Shown: positions 41,253 through 49,770, numbered from the stretch's first letter. The stretch: DNA of 64,000 nucleotides from JAFECT01 sp035551675 (GCA_035551675.1 DASZMV010000065.1:25109-89108), one strand, 5' to 3'. The notes: generated by a model not told the origin, from the letters alone. Numbers and translations are program-made.

Positions 41253-41981
41253 ATGGTGGCCGTGGGCGGATGCCAGGCCTCGGGCAAGAGCACTCTGGTT
41301 CGCATGGTGGCAAAGGACATCGGCGCCGCGCGCTTTTCCCTCGATGACGTCTATCGCACCCGCGCCGAGCGCCAAGCGATGGCGCGCGACATCCATCCGC
41401 TGTTCATCACCCGTGGCCCGCCCGGAACCCACGATCTTGATCTCGCCGACGGCGCGATCGACGCGCTGACGACCGCGCGCGACGGCGCCGGCACGCGGAT
41501 TCCGTCCTTCGACAAACTGGCCGACGATCGCCTGCCGCCGCGCGACTGGCCGGTGTTCGAGGGCAAGCCGAGCGCGATCCTGGTCGAAGGCTGGTGCATG
41601 AACGCGACACCGCAGGCGGACGCGGAGCTCGTGGAGCCCGCCAATGCGCTCGAAGCCGAGGAAGACCCGGACGCGACCTGGCGTCGCCGCGTCAACGCCG
41701 AACTCGCGGGCCGCTACCAAACGTTCTTCAATCGGTTCTCGCGCAGCCTGTATCTCGCCGCGCCCAGCTTCGACGTCGTCCTCGATTGGCGCTGCGAACA
41801 GGAAGCGGGCCTTCTCGGCGTTCCGGCCGCCGATCTCCCGCCCGAACGCCGCGCAAACCTCACCCGCTTCATCGCCCACTACGAACGTTTGACGCGCCAC
41901 ATGATCGCCGGCGACGTGGATGTGAACCTGGTTGCACGGCTTGGTCCGGAACGCACATTGCTCGCGCTCGAAGAAAAGTGA
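41253..41981 (+). CDS. P-loop kinase, D-glycerate 3-kinase-like
   Basis: 242 residues if counted from the first ATG, at 41253. The Walker A loop GGCQASGKSTLVRM follows at once. RFSLDDVYRTRAERQAMARDIHPLFITRGPPGTHDLDL and VEGWCMNATPQ...LEAEEDPDATWRRRVNAELAG are strong matches to bacterial and plant D-glycerate 3-kinase (GLYK), which phosphorylates glycerate in photorespiration-type and glyoxylate metabolism. The coding pattern clearly extends upstream (ELISALKVLIEEARAEADGGVP) to the ferredoxin stop with no ATG, GTG or TTG. A CTG at 41154, overlapping that stop (CTGA) and with GGAGAG 6 bp before it, is the likely true start, giving 275 residues. Confidence 0.82.
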   Translation: MVAVGGCQASGKSTLVRMVAKDIGAARFSLDDVYRTRAERQAMARDIHPLFITRGPPGTHDLDLADGAIDALTTARDGAGTRIPSFDKLADDRLPPRDWPVFEGKPSAILVEGWCMNATPQADAELVEPANALEAEEDPDATWRRRVNAELAGRYQTFFNRFSRSLYLAAPSFDVVLDWRCEQEAGLLGVPAADLPPERRANLTRFIAHYERLTRHMIAGDVDVNLVARLGPERTLLALEEK

Positions 41982-41982
41982 G

Positions 41983-42087
41983 CCACGAAAAACACGAAAA
42001 GAGATTTTTTGCGGCGCTTCGCGCCGCGCCCATAACGTGATGCCGCGATCAGTGATTGTCGTTCGTGCTTTTCGTGCTTTTCGTGGG
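41983..42087. repeat. Inverted-repeat element of the CACGAAAA type
   Basis: Left arm CCACGAAAAACACGAAAAG (41983-42001) and right arm CTTTTCGTGCTTTTCGTGG (42068-42086) pair with one mismatch. Inside is a perfect hairpin, GCGGCGC-TTC-GCGCCGC (42011-42027). The same arms recur at 49843-49959. It lies between two convergent genes and directly follows the stop of the glycerate-kinase-like gene. Confidence 0.8.
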
Positions 42088-42098
42088 CAACCTTTTAC

Positions 42099-44297
42099 TT
42101 AATGCGTCCCAAAGTCGAATTGCGGGTCCTGTTTGACCGCGCCGCCGAAACTGTAGGTCAGGCCGACCAGCAGCGCGCGTTGGCGAAACTGCAGGATCTG
42201 CTCCTGGTGCAGCGTCGCGGTGTCGAACACCTGGCGGTAGCTCAGGGTGTTGAACACATCGAGCGCGGTCACGAACAGCGACAGATGCGGGTCGAACTTG
42301 TGGCGATAGCCGAGAAACATCGCGCCTCCCGGCTGGTTGTACCCCTGGGCCGTCAGTTGCTTGCCGTTCAGAAATCCGTTGGCCTGAATGACGTCGTTCG
42401 GCGTCGCCTGCCAACTGATCGTGCCGCGGCCGCTGAGCGATTCGCCGGTTCGGCGCTGCGCAAAACCGAGCGGCGTCGCATCGATCTGATTCCACGCCGC
42501 GTCGGCGGAGACGTTGTATGTCACCGTCTTTACAAGTTTACCGCTGGCCGCGAGTTCGAGGCCGCCGCTGCGGCTCGACGCCAGGTTCTCCTGGGTGGTC
42601 AAGATCACTCCGTTGCCGAGGTCCTGCTCCACCGGCGTCACGCCCTCGCGATTGTCTTTGTAATAGAGGGTCGCGAGATAATAGGTCTGCCCGCGCTTGT
42701 ACTGGTAACCCAGTTCGTAGTCCGCGGTCTGTTGCGGCCGCAGGTCCGGATTGCCCTGGGATTGCGCCAGCGGACCCAGCACTGCGCGGAACGGATCGTA
42801 GTCCTGCGGCTGCGGCCTCTCGATGCGCTGACTGTAGCTCGCGGTCACCGACTGCGCGTCGCCGATCTGGTAGGACAGGTGTAAGCTCGCATACAGGCGT
42901 CCGTCGGTGCGCGAGCGCGTCAGATGCTGCGTCTCCTGGTCGATGTCGAGGCTGGTGGTTTCGTAGCGCAGTCCGGCGAGCACCGTGGCCTTGCCGAAGG
43001 GCTGCTGGTAGGTCGTGTAGAGCGCCTGGATCGTCTGGTTGAAGTGGAACCGGTTGTTCTGCGCCGGGTCGAGCGGGCCGTTCGGTGTCGGCGCGTTTAT
43101 GAACCCCGAATGGCTTTGCTGGTCGCGCTCGTCGTCGAGTTCGTAGCCGGCTTTCCATTGCCCGCCCCTGGGCATCGGCCGTTCGTAGTCGGCCTTCACG
43201 CTGTTCTTCAAGCTGACGCTGTCGTAGAGGACCGCTTCGAAACTCTGCGGCAACGCGGGAAGGATGCCGACGTCGGTGTAGTAGTCCGGCGCCGACAGAG
43301 TCATCCGCTCCGCCGAGGCGCTGAGCGTGAGGTCGTGCTGATCGCCGTCGAAGGTCCGGCGCAAGGATAGCGAGCCGGTCAGGTCGCTCAGCGGAAAGCT
43401 GATGTGCTCCGCGCGATCCTCGATCAGCGTGGGCGCGCCGGCGCCGTCGAATACGCGGATGGGTGAGGGTCCGTTGCCGCCTTCCTCGCCGCCGAAATAT
43501 TGCAGGCCGGCGCTCACACGTGTCTTCGCGTCGAGGTCATAGTCGACGCCGGCGGTCCCGAACCGGAAGCGTTGGACGTCGGTGACCTGGTCGGCGTCGA
43601 TCGACTTGAACGTCGGCGTCCCCGCCGCGTCGAAGCCTTCGCTGGTCGTCGACTTGCCGCCGTCGATCCGGTTGTTCGCGAGCCCGGCATTGATGTTGAA
43701 ACTCAGCGGACCCGCGACGTAGTTGGCGGCGCCGCCGAGGCGCCAATGCTGGCTCGACCCATCCATCACGCGTAGCGAGCCCGAACGCGTCGGCTTGCGC
43801 GTCTTCTTGCTGATCAGGTTGATGATGCCGGCCGAACCGTTCGGCGAATACTGGGTCGAGGGATTAGTCAGCACCTCGGCGCGTTCGTACTGGTCCGCCG
43901 GCAGGGTCTGCAGCACCTGCGCGCGGCCGGGACCGGTGAACAGGCCGGACGGTTTGCCGTCGACCAGGATCTGCACATTGGCGTCGCCGCGAATGGAAAT
44001 GTTGCCCTGCACGTCGACGCTGACGCCCGGCAGGCCGTTCAGCGCGTCGCCGATCGTCCCGCCGGCCTGGGCCTGGATGTCCTTGGTCAGGTCGTAGCTC
44101 TTGCGGTCGATGGCGCTCTTGAACCCGCCCTGTTCGGAGGTGACCGTCACCCCCTGGACCGTGGTCGCGGGCGGCGCGGCGGCCGGTTGCGGAGGCGCTG
44201 GTTGCGCCGGGGGAGCGGCCGGGGCCGATTGGGCCTCGGCCTGGCCCCAGGCGCTGAGCGCCATCAGGACGCCAAGGCTCGTCAGCGGCTTTCGCAT
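42099..44297 (-). CDS. TonB-dependent outer-membrane receptor (OMP_b-brl_3 type)
   Basis: 732 residues from the ATG at 44297. A signal peptide (KPLTSLGVLMALSAWGQAEA) and Pro/Ala-rich linker come first. The plug domain follows (IGDALNGLPGVSVDVQGNISIRGDANVQILVDGKPSG; VLTNPSTQYSPNGSAGIINLISKK). The barrel holds alternating beta strands to a terminal aromatic strand (QRALLVGLTYSF). The plug lacks the long N-terminal signalling domain of FecA. Substrate unknown. It is transcribed away from a BlaI/BlaR1-like pair, and two GTAGTTTT repeats lie in the shared promoter region, so its expression is probably under that repressor (inference). Confidence 0.9.
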   Translation of the reverse strand: MRKPLTSLGVLMALSAWGQAEAQSAPAAPPAQPAPPQPAAAPPATTVQGVTVTSEQGGFKSAIDRKSYDLTKDIQAQAGGTIGDALNGLPGVSVDVQGNISIRGDANVQILVDGKPSGLFTGPGRAQVLQTLPADQYERAEVLTNPSTQYSPNGSAGIINLISKKTRKPTRSGSLRVMDGSSQHWRLGGAANYVAGPLSFNINAGLANNRIDGGKSTTSEGFDAAGTPTFKSIDADQVTDVQRFRFGTAGVDYDLDAKTRVSAGLQYFGGEEGGNGPSPIRVFDGAGAPTLIEDRAEHISFPLSDLTGSLSLRRTFDGDQHDLTLSASAERMTLSAPDYYTDVGILPALPQSFEAVLYDSVSLKNSVKADYERPMPRGGQWKAGYELDDERDQQSHSGFINAPTPNGPLDPAQNNRFHFNQTIQALYTTYQQPFGKATVLAGLRYETTSLDIDQETQHLTRSRTDGRLYASLHLSYQIGDAQSVTASYSQRIERPQPQDYDPFRAVLGPLAQSQGNPDLRPQQTADYELGYQYKRGQTYYLATLYYKDNREGVTPVEQDLGNGVILTTQENLASSRSGGLELAASGKLVKTVTYNVSADAAWNQIDATPLGFAQRRTGESLSGRGTISWQATPNDVIQANGFLNGKQLTAQGYNQPGGAMFLGYRHKFDPHLSLFVTALDVFNTLSYRQVFDTATLHQEQILQFRQRALLVGLTYSFGGAVKQDPQFDFGTH

Positions 44298-44319
44298 AGG
44301 CCCTCCAAAAACCACACCC

Positions 44320-44349
44320 GTAGTTTTATAAAATTATGCATGTAGTTTT
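44320..44349. promoter_or_regulatory. Putative BlaI-type operator between the TonB receptor and blaI-like genes
   Basis: Two direct copies of GTAGTTTT (44320-44327 and 44342-44349), 22 bp apart (two helical turns), in a strongly AT-rich patch that also holds TTATAAAATTAT and ATGCAT. On the other strand each reads AAAACTAC; ACTACAT is the half-site of known BlaI/MecI operators. The patch must also contain the -10 boxes of both divergent genes. Confidence 0.6.
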
Positions 44350-44395
44350 CTTGTCAAGCGAAATGCGCTAGGCTCGTCCTCGAGGAGCGGCGGCG

Positions 44396-44767
44396 ATGCA
44401 GATCAGCGGCGCGGAGAGCAAGATCATGGAAGCCCTGTGGCGACGGGGGCCCCTGGTCGTGGACGACATCCTGGCCGAGGTGGCCGGGCCCCAGAACTGG
44501 TCCGACGCCACGGTGAAGGCCCTGATCGGGCGGCTGCTGAAAAAGAAGGCGATCGAGTCGACCCGCGAAAACGGCCGCGCCTACTACCGGCCCCTGGTCG
44601 AACGCGACGCCTGGGTCCTGGCCGAAAGCCGCGGCCTGCTCGACAAGCTGTTCGGCGGCGAGCTCACCCCCTTCGTCAGTCACTTCACCGAAAAGCGGCT
44701 GCTGTCCGCGCAAGACCGCGAACGCCTGAAGGCCCTTATCGAAAAGCTCGACGATGACGATCGCTGA
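44396..44767 (+). CDS. BlaI/MecI/CopY-family transcriptional repressor
   Basis: 123 residues with GAGGAG upstream. The winged-helix pattern is typical: ISGAESKIMEALWRRGPLVVDDILAEVA, DATVKALIGRLLKKKAIESTRENGRAYYRPLVERDAWVLAESRGLLDKLFGG, then the dimer helices. BlaI repressors bind as dimers and are released by cleavage after a BlaR1-type sensor is activated. It overlaps the M56 peptidase gene by 14 bases. Confidence 0.93.
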   Translation: MQISGAESKIMEALWRRGPLVVDDILAEVAGPQNWSDATVKALIGRLLKKKAIESTRENGRAYYRPLVERDAWVLAESRGLLDKLFGGELTPFVSHFTEKRLLSAQDRERLKALIEKLDDDDR

Positions 44768-45590
44768 TTTTCTCATCCTGCTGGTGCGCGTGAACCTCGC
44801 CGCGGGCGCGGCGATCGCGCTGGTGCTGGCGTTGCGCATTCCGGTGCGCCGTACGTTCGGCGCGCACTTCGCCTATGCCCTGTGGCTCTTGCCCCTATGC
44901 GCCGCGTTCGGCGCCGCCGTTCCGCAGTACATGCCGGGTGAACCGCCTTCGACCGTCGCTGCGATGACGCGCGGCGTGATCACGACCTTCGAGTCGCAGG
45001 ATCACGACGGGTTCGCGCTCGCCATCTGGTGCGTGGGCGCGGCCCTCGGCGCGACCCTTGCCGTCCTCAGCCTCGCCCGCTTCATGCGCGCCGAACGCGC
45101 CGGCAGCGCGGGACCCGCCGTGGTCGGCGTCGTGGTGCCGCGTCTTGTCGTGCCGAGCGATGCGCCCGTGCGCTATACCGCCCAGGAATGGCGCCTGATC
45201 CGCGCCCACGAACGCGCGCACATGGATCGCCAGGACGGCCGCGGCGCCGCGGTCGCCGCGCTTGCGCAGTGGCTCTGCTGGTTCAATCCGCTGCTGCATC
45301 TGGTCGGACCGGCGCTGCGCCTCGACCAGGAACTCGCCTGCGACGCCACCGTGCTCGAACGCCTGCCGGTCGAACGCCGCCGCTACGCCGAGACCCTCCT
45401 GCGCACCCACGACACCGAACCCGCGCTGTTCGTCGCGGCCTTCGGCGGCTGCGGCTCGCTCGAAGTCCGCCTCGCCATGCTGTCGAAACGACCGCCATCG
45501 CTGAACCGCCTCGAGCTCGGCGAAGTGCTGATCATCGTCCTCGGCATCGCCGCAGTAATCGGCGGCGCGGCGATGCACGCCATCGTCTAA
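44754..45590 (+). CDS. BlaR1-like M56 family membrane peptidase without a sensor domain
   Basis: 278 residues. Membrane helices lie at about 4-25, 37-55, 80-105, with a last one at the C-terminus (EVLIIVLGIAAVIGGAAMHAIV). The M56 zinc motif is RAHERAHMDRQDG (HExxH), followed by LAQWLCWFNPLLHLVGPALRLDQELACDATVLE with the third ligand Glu. In BlaR1 this domain cuts BlaI. The extracytoplasmic penicillin-binding domain of BlaR1 is absent, so the signal is not necessarily a beta-lactam. No beta-lactamase gene is nearby. Confidence 0.88.
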   Translation: MTIADFLILLVRVNLAAGAAIALVLALRIPVRRTFGAHFAYALWLLPLCAAFGAAVPQYMPGEPPSTVAAMTRGVITTFESQDHDGFALAIWCVGAALGATLAVLSLARFMRAERAGSAGPAVVGVVVPRLVVPSDAPVRYTAQEWRLIRAHERAHMDRQDGRGAAVAALAQWLCWFNPLLHLVGPALRLDQELACDATVLERLPVERRRYAETLLRTHDTEPALFVAAFGGCGSLEVRLAMLSKRPPSLNRLELGEVLIIVLGIAAVIGGAAMHAIV

Positions 45591-45639
45591 AGGAAATCAG
45601 CGGACTACACGGCAGTGCGAGCCGCGCCGTAGGCGCCAA

Positions 45640-45734
45640 TTAAACGCAGAGACCGCAGAGAAGCGCAGAGCGCGCAGAGATGCCGCCGCGACCCCTCTGC
45701 GTCCTCTTCATTCCTCTGCGTTCTCTGCGTTTAA
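45640..45734. repeat. 95-bp inverted repeat of the CGCAGAG type
   Basis: Left arm TTAAACGCAGAGACCGCAGA (45640-45659) continues as GAAGCGCAGAGCGCGCAGAG. The right arm is its imperfect reverse complement ending CTCTGCGTTCTCTGCGTTTAA at 45734. Short CGCAGAG units recur within each arm. The pair forms a long hairpin between the BlaR1-like gene and divL, which are convergent. Repeats of this type occur between genes in many Proteobacteria. Confidence 0.8.
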
Positions 45735-45826
45735 AGGGCGCTGCGCGCCGAGGCAGACGCAAACGTTGCGCCAGTGCGACTCCCGTGCGAGCGCACCGCC
45801 CTTCGTGGTTCAGCAGTCTTCCGAAT

Positions 45827-48148
45827 TCACGCCGCCCCAGCCCGCAGGTCCAGTTCCGGCTCCGCCGCCGCGGTGCTCACCGCCGCTTCCGGCAGGTGCA
45901 CGGTGAAGGTCGCGCCTTCGCCCGGCGCGCTTTCCAGCGCCACCCAGCCGCCGTGCAGCTCCACCAGCGTCTTCACCAAAGCAAGGCCCAGGCCCGGGCC
46001 GCCGCGGTCGCGGCCGACGAAGCGGTCGAAGACGTGGGCCTGCTGGTGATAGGGGATGCCGCGCCCGGTGTCCTTCACCTGGATGGTCACCGATCCCGCG
46101 GCGCGCTGGGCTGAGAGCGTCACCGTCCCGCCGGGGCCGATGGCGCGGGTGGCGTTGTCGAGCAAATGGTCGAGCGCCTGGCCGATGCGGCGCGGATCGG
46201 CGCGGATCAGGCCGGCGTTCTCGGCGCCCTCGAGCACCAGCTGGCCGCCGTTCGCCTCGATGGTTGCGCGCACGCGTTCGGCGGCGGTCTCCAGCGTGTC
46301 GCGCACCTGCACGTCGCCGAGGAACAGCGCCATCTCGTTGGCGTCGATCTGGGCGATGTCGAGCACGTCGTCGATGGAGCGCGCGAGCTGCGCCGCCGCC
46401 TGCCGCACCGAACCCAGATGCGAGCGCGCGCGATCGGACAGGCCCTGCTCGTTTTCCAGCAGTTCCGCGTAGCCCAGGATCGTGGTCAGCGGCGTGCGCA
46501 GTTCGTAGGACACATTGCCCACGAACTCGCGCTTCAAACGCTCGGTCTCCTGCAGCATGGCGGAGCGTTGATCCAGCGCGCGCTCCAGCTCATGCCGCGC
46601 GGTGATGTCGCCAAAGGCGATCAGGGTCGCGCCGTCGGGCAGCGGCTGCGACTGATAGGCGAAGGTGCGCCGGTCCGAGGTCTTCACCTCGCCGGAGATC
46701 GGCACCCGCGCGGTGGGGTCGGGATCGGTGACCCGCGCCTTCAGCTCAGCCCAGAGCGTCTGGTCGTGCACCAGCGGACGGCAGCGGCCGGCCACGCCCT
46801 CGAAACCGCCGGCGTCCTGCAACTGCTGCGTGGTCACGCCCCACAGCTGTTCGAAGGCCTCGTTGTGCAGGCGCAGGCGCCCGTCGGAGCCAAACACCGC
46901 CACCGCATCGTTCAGCTTGTCGAGCGTGGCGCGTTGCACCTGGATCAGCGCGTTGTACTGCGCGCGCAGCTTCAGCTCGCCGGTGATGTCGGCGAACAGG
47001 ATCAGAATTCCGCCCAGCGGATGCGGCTGGCGCACCACGCGCAGGGTGCGCCCGTCGGGCAGGCTCCACATGTCGTCGGGCGCGACCTCGGTCGAGCCGT
47101 AGAAGTCGAGCTCCTTCGCCTTCCACTTGGAATAGTCGGTGGTCTCCGGCAGGCGACGGCGCTGGCGCAGGCGGTCGAGCAGTTCCGCATGCGTCGGACG
47201 CTCGTCCAGCCACGCGGCTTCCAGGTCCCACAGCTGCTGGAACGCGGTGTTGTAGAAACTGAGCTTGCGCGCCGGCCCGAAGATGGCGACCGCGTCGGCC
47301 AGGTGATTCAGCGTCTCGTCGTGGGCGGCCACGTGGCGGCGCAGCGCCTCGCGGTTTTCCTCGGACTCGGTGATGTCCATGGCGAAGGCGGCGATCTCAT
47401 CGCCGCTCACCGGCTCGGCGAAGATGCGATAGGCGCGCCGCTCGCCGCGCACCGTGACCCAGCGGAAGCCCTCGCGCGCGGCGCGCTCGCGGCCGGCCTC
47501 GACGACGATGGCCTGGGCGCCGCGGTCGAAGGCGGCTTCCCGCGCGCGGGCCTCGTCGACGGTGGAGACCTCGGCCGCCTCGACGAAGGCGCGGTTGGCC
47601 CACAGCACCAGGCCGCGCGAGTCCGCGATCCAGGCCGGGTCGGGCAGGCGGTCCGCAAGCGCCGCGAACTTGCCGCCAGGCGTCGCGTCGAGCGCGAGGG
47701 TGATCCTGAGCCACGCCATCCCGCCGGACGGGCGCCCCTCGATCACCAGGGCGCCGCCGGCGACCGGGGTGAGGAAACGGCAGGGCTCGCCCTGGTTGAT
47801 CAGGCTGCGCAGCTTCAATGCGTGGTCGGGGGCGGTGGCCGCGATGGCTTCCAGCAGGCCGGCCGGATCGACTTCGCGCAGGCCCAGCGCGCCGGCGCAG
47901 GCCAGGATGGCGTCGTCGCCCCAGACCAGGCGGGCCTCCTCGCCCTCCACGGCGATCAGGGCGCCTTCGAAGGCGATGGTGGCGGTCTCGGCCTCGTTCA
48001 GGGCGGCGCGGAGCTGGTCGTTGCGCGCGGTCAGGTCGGCGGTCCGGGTCTCGGCGCGCTTGCGGTAGCGCCACGCCCAGAGCGAGGTGGACAGCGCGAG
48101 CGCGATGGCGCCCGCCGATGCCGCATAGGCGAGGCTAGCCCCGAGCAT
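45827..48148 (-). CDS. divL: DivL, tyrosine-variant cell-cycle histidine kinase homolog
   Basis: 773 residues, close to the 769 of Caulobacter DivL. It has an N-terminal membrane helix (about 5-26), a coiled coil, PAS domains (about 165-260, 280-390, 405-510), a dimerisation helix and a GHKL ATPase domain (DNATRAIGPGGTV, VKDTGRGIPYHQQAHVFDRFV, GGPGLGLALVKTLVELHGG). The H-box reads EFVGNVSYELRTPLTTILGYAELL, with Tyr548 where other kinases have the phosphorylated His; this is the DivL hallmark (Tyr550 in Caulobacter). DivL does not work as an ordinary kinase. It binds DivK and controls CckA, and so CtrA, at the cell pole. Confidence 0.93.
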   Translation of the reverse strand: MLGASLAYAASAGAIALALSTSLWAWRYRKRAETRTADLTARNDQLRAALNEAETATIAFEGALIAVEGEEARLVWGDDAILACAGALGLREVDPAGLLEAIAATAPDHALKLRSLINQGEPCRFLTPVAGGALVIEGRPSGGMAWLRITLALDATPGGKFAALADRLPDPAWIADSRGLVLWANRAFVEAAEVSTVDEARAREAAFDRGAQAIVVEAGRERAAREGFRWVTVRGERRAYRIFAEPVSGDEIAAFAMDITESEENREALRRHVAAHDETLNHLADAVAIFGPARKLSFYNTAFQQLWDLEAAWLDERPTHAELLDRLRQRRRLPETTDYSKWKAKELDFYGSTEVAPDDMWSLPDGRTLRVVRQPHPLGGILILFADITGELKLRAQYNALIQVQRATLDKLNDAVAVFGSDGRLRLHNEAFEQLWGVTTQQLQDAGGFEGVAGRCRPLVHDQTLWAELKARVTDPDPTARVPISGEVKTSDRRTFAYQSQPLPDGATLIAFGDITARHELERALDQRSAMLQETERLKREFVGNVSYELRTPLTTILGYAELLENEQGLSDRARSHLGSVRQAAAQLARSIDDVLDIAQIDANEMALFLGDVQVRDTLETAAERVRATIEANGGQLVLEGAENAGLIRADPRRIGQALDHLLDNATRAIGPGGTVTLSAQRAAGSVTIQVKDTGRGIPYHQQAHVFDRFVGRDRGGPGLGLALVKTLVELHGGWVALESAPGEGATFTVHLPEAAVSTAAAEPELDLRAGAA

Positions 48149-48294
48149 GGTCCCCGACCCCGTTCATGTCCCCGTTGGTGACGCCGCCTGATCGAATCAC
48201 AAGCTCAGGATAGCGCGCCACGGTTACCCAGGCATGAGTCCGCTTGTCACAAGGCGGCTTGCCGCTTTCGCCCTCGGGCCCGATATGGCTTCCC

Positions 48295-48900
48295 ATGAGC
48301 GTACTCTATCCCGTCGCGCCGACCGCCGAGGAGGCCCTGTCCAAGCCCCTGGGCCGCGCCGCACGCGAACGTGAGGCCCGGACCGTGGTCGAGGCGCATC
48401 GTCCTGAAGCCGGGACGGACACGCTTTTCTTCGCGGTGGAAGAGGTCGGCCCTGCCTACGACACGCGCGAGGCGGCGCTCGAGGCGTGGAAGGGCCTGGT
48501 CGACGACGCCCGCCAGTCGGTCGCGCCCGAGGACCGCTATTGCACCGTGCGCGAGATCCTGGCGCCGGTGAAGGGCAAGACGCCGCGCGTAGCCCCGGTG
48601 AAGCCCGCCTTCAAGGACGGCCGCCGCTGGCCCGCGCCGGCGAAAGCCGCGACGGCGGCGAGGACCCAATGGCGCTTGTCGGTGTCCTACTGGCGCATCG
48701 GTCCTCAGCCTTCGACCTCGGCCTTGCCGCCCGCGCGCAAGATGCGCCGCGACCAGTCCGCCCGCGATCTCGGCCACGACGCGCTCGAAGCGCTGACGCG
48801 CCAGCCGCTGACCGCGACCGCGCCGCAACGGCCGCTCGACATCGGCCTGTTCGAAACCCGCGCGCCGGAAAATCCCGACCTGGTGCTGCCCGATGAATAG
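48295..48900 (+). CDS. Conserved alphaproteobacterial protein of unknown function
   Basis: 201 residues from the ATG at 48295. Soluble, with no signal. Residues about 50-90 (FFAVEEVGPAYDTREAALEAWKGLVDD) and the block RTQWRLSVSYWRIGPQ look conserved, but I cannot name a domain. It overlaps the start of the zincin gene by eight bases (ATG at 48893 before TAG at 48898-48900), and MmcB follows, so these three are an operon. The context suggests a housekeeping or DNA repair role, no more. Confidence 0.68.
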   Translation: MSVLYPVAPTAEEALSKPLGRAAREREARTVVEAHRPEAGTDTLFFAVEEVGPAYDTREAALEAWKGLVDDARQSVAPEDRYCTVREILAPVKGKTPRVAPVKPAFKDGRRWPAPAKAATAARTQWRLSVSYWRIGPQPSTSALPPARKMRRDQSARDLGHDALEALTRQPLTATAPQRPLDIGLFETRAPENPDLVLPDE

Positions 48901-49318
48901 AAGTGACCTCGACGCGCGCCACTGGGGCCGTCATCCGGCGCCCGACATCGACGCCTTCACCGCCATGGCGGAAGCCGCGTGGGAGCGCCTGCCGCAGGAT
49001 TTCCGCCGCGCCGCCGGCAATGTCGAGTTCCGCGTGCAGGATTTCGCCGACGACGCAACGCTGGATGCGCTCGGCATCGAGGATCCGTTCGAACTGTCGG
49101 GCCTCTACCACGGCGTGGATCTCACTCACCAATCGGTGTTCAACCCCTCGCCGAACAGTTCGCAGATCTTCCTGTTCCGCCGCCCGATCCTCGACGAATG
49201 GTCCGAACGCGGCAACGTCACCCTGGACGAACTTGTCACCCACGTCCTCATCCACGAAATCGGGCACCACTTCGGCCTCTCCGACGACGCGATGCACGCG
49301 ATCGAGGATGAGGCGTAA
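48893..49318 (+). CDS. Zincin-like metallopeptidase (PF06262 family)
   Basis: 141 residues. LVTHVLIHEIGHHFGLSDDAMHAIEDE carries the HExxHHFGxxD zinc motif of this small family. The preceding part (FAAMAEAAWERLPQDFRRAAGNVEFRVQDFA; DPFELSGLYHGVDLTHQSVFNPSPNSSQIFLFRRPILDEW) is also typical. It is cytoplasmic by sequence; substrate unknown. It overlaps the gene upstream and is followed by mmcB at a 3-bp gap. Confidence 0.9.
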   Translation: MNRSDLDARHWGRHPAPDIDAFTAMAEAAWERLPQDFRRAAGNVEFRVQDFADDATLDALGIEDPFELSGLYHGVDLTHQSVFNPSPNSSQIFLFRRPILDEWSERGNVTLDELVTHVLIHEIGHHFGLSDDAMHAIEDEA

Positions 49319-49321
49319 GCG

Positions 49322-49762
49322 ATGGCTGACGCCATTCTCACGCTCGTCTTCAGCCGCCCCGAGACGACGCTTGCAGTAACCCGCGGCGTCGCGCGGCTGT
49401 TCGCGGATTTGGGTTGGGCGCCGTTGCTCGAAGTAGGTCTGCCGAACGGGCGACGGGCGGACGTGATGGCGCTGGGGCCGAAGGGCGAGATCGCCATTGT
49501 CGAGGTGAAGTCCTCGCTGGAGGACTATCGCGTCGATCAAAAGTGGCATGAGTACGCCGACTACTGCGACCAGCTCTATTTCGCGGTCGCGCCGGAATTC
49601 CCGCGCGAGATCTTGCACGCGGGCCCCGGCCTGATCGTCGCCGACGCCTTCGGCGGTGCGGTCGTCAAGGACGCGCCGATCGAACCGCTCGCCAGCGCGC
49701 GGCGCCGCGCCTTGATCCTCGCCTTCGCCCGGCTTGCGGCGTTGCGTGCGACGGACGTGTAG
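49322..49762 (+). CDS. mmcB: MmcB-family DNA repair nuclease-like protein
   Basis: 146 residues. VGLPNGRRADVMALGPKGEIAIVEVKSSLEDYRVDQKWHEY contains the PD-(D/E)XK nuclease core (Asp, then Glu-x-Lys), and the whole sequence matches the DUF1052/MmcB family, named in Caulobacter for a role in mitomycin C damage tolerance. It is probably a DNA cleaving or processing enzyme. Last gene of a three-gene operon. Confidence 0.85.
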   Translation: MADAILTLVFSRPETTLAVTRGVARLFADLGWAPLLEVGLPNGRRADVMALGPKGEIAIVEVKSSLEDYRVDQKWHEYADYCDQLYFAVAPEFPREILHAGPGLIVADAFGGAVVKDAPIEPLASARRRALILAFARLAALRATDV

Positions 49763-49770
49763 AAAAGAGA

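Noticed and set aside
44396..45590. Beta-lactam resistance operon
   Set aside because: The BlaR1-like protein has no penicillin-binding sensor domain and no beta-lactamase gene is adjacent.
46166..48181. 671-codon plus-strand frame opposite divL
   Set aside because: Shadow of divL; no domain and shadow-like composition, while divL has full motifs.
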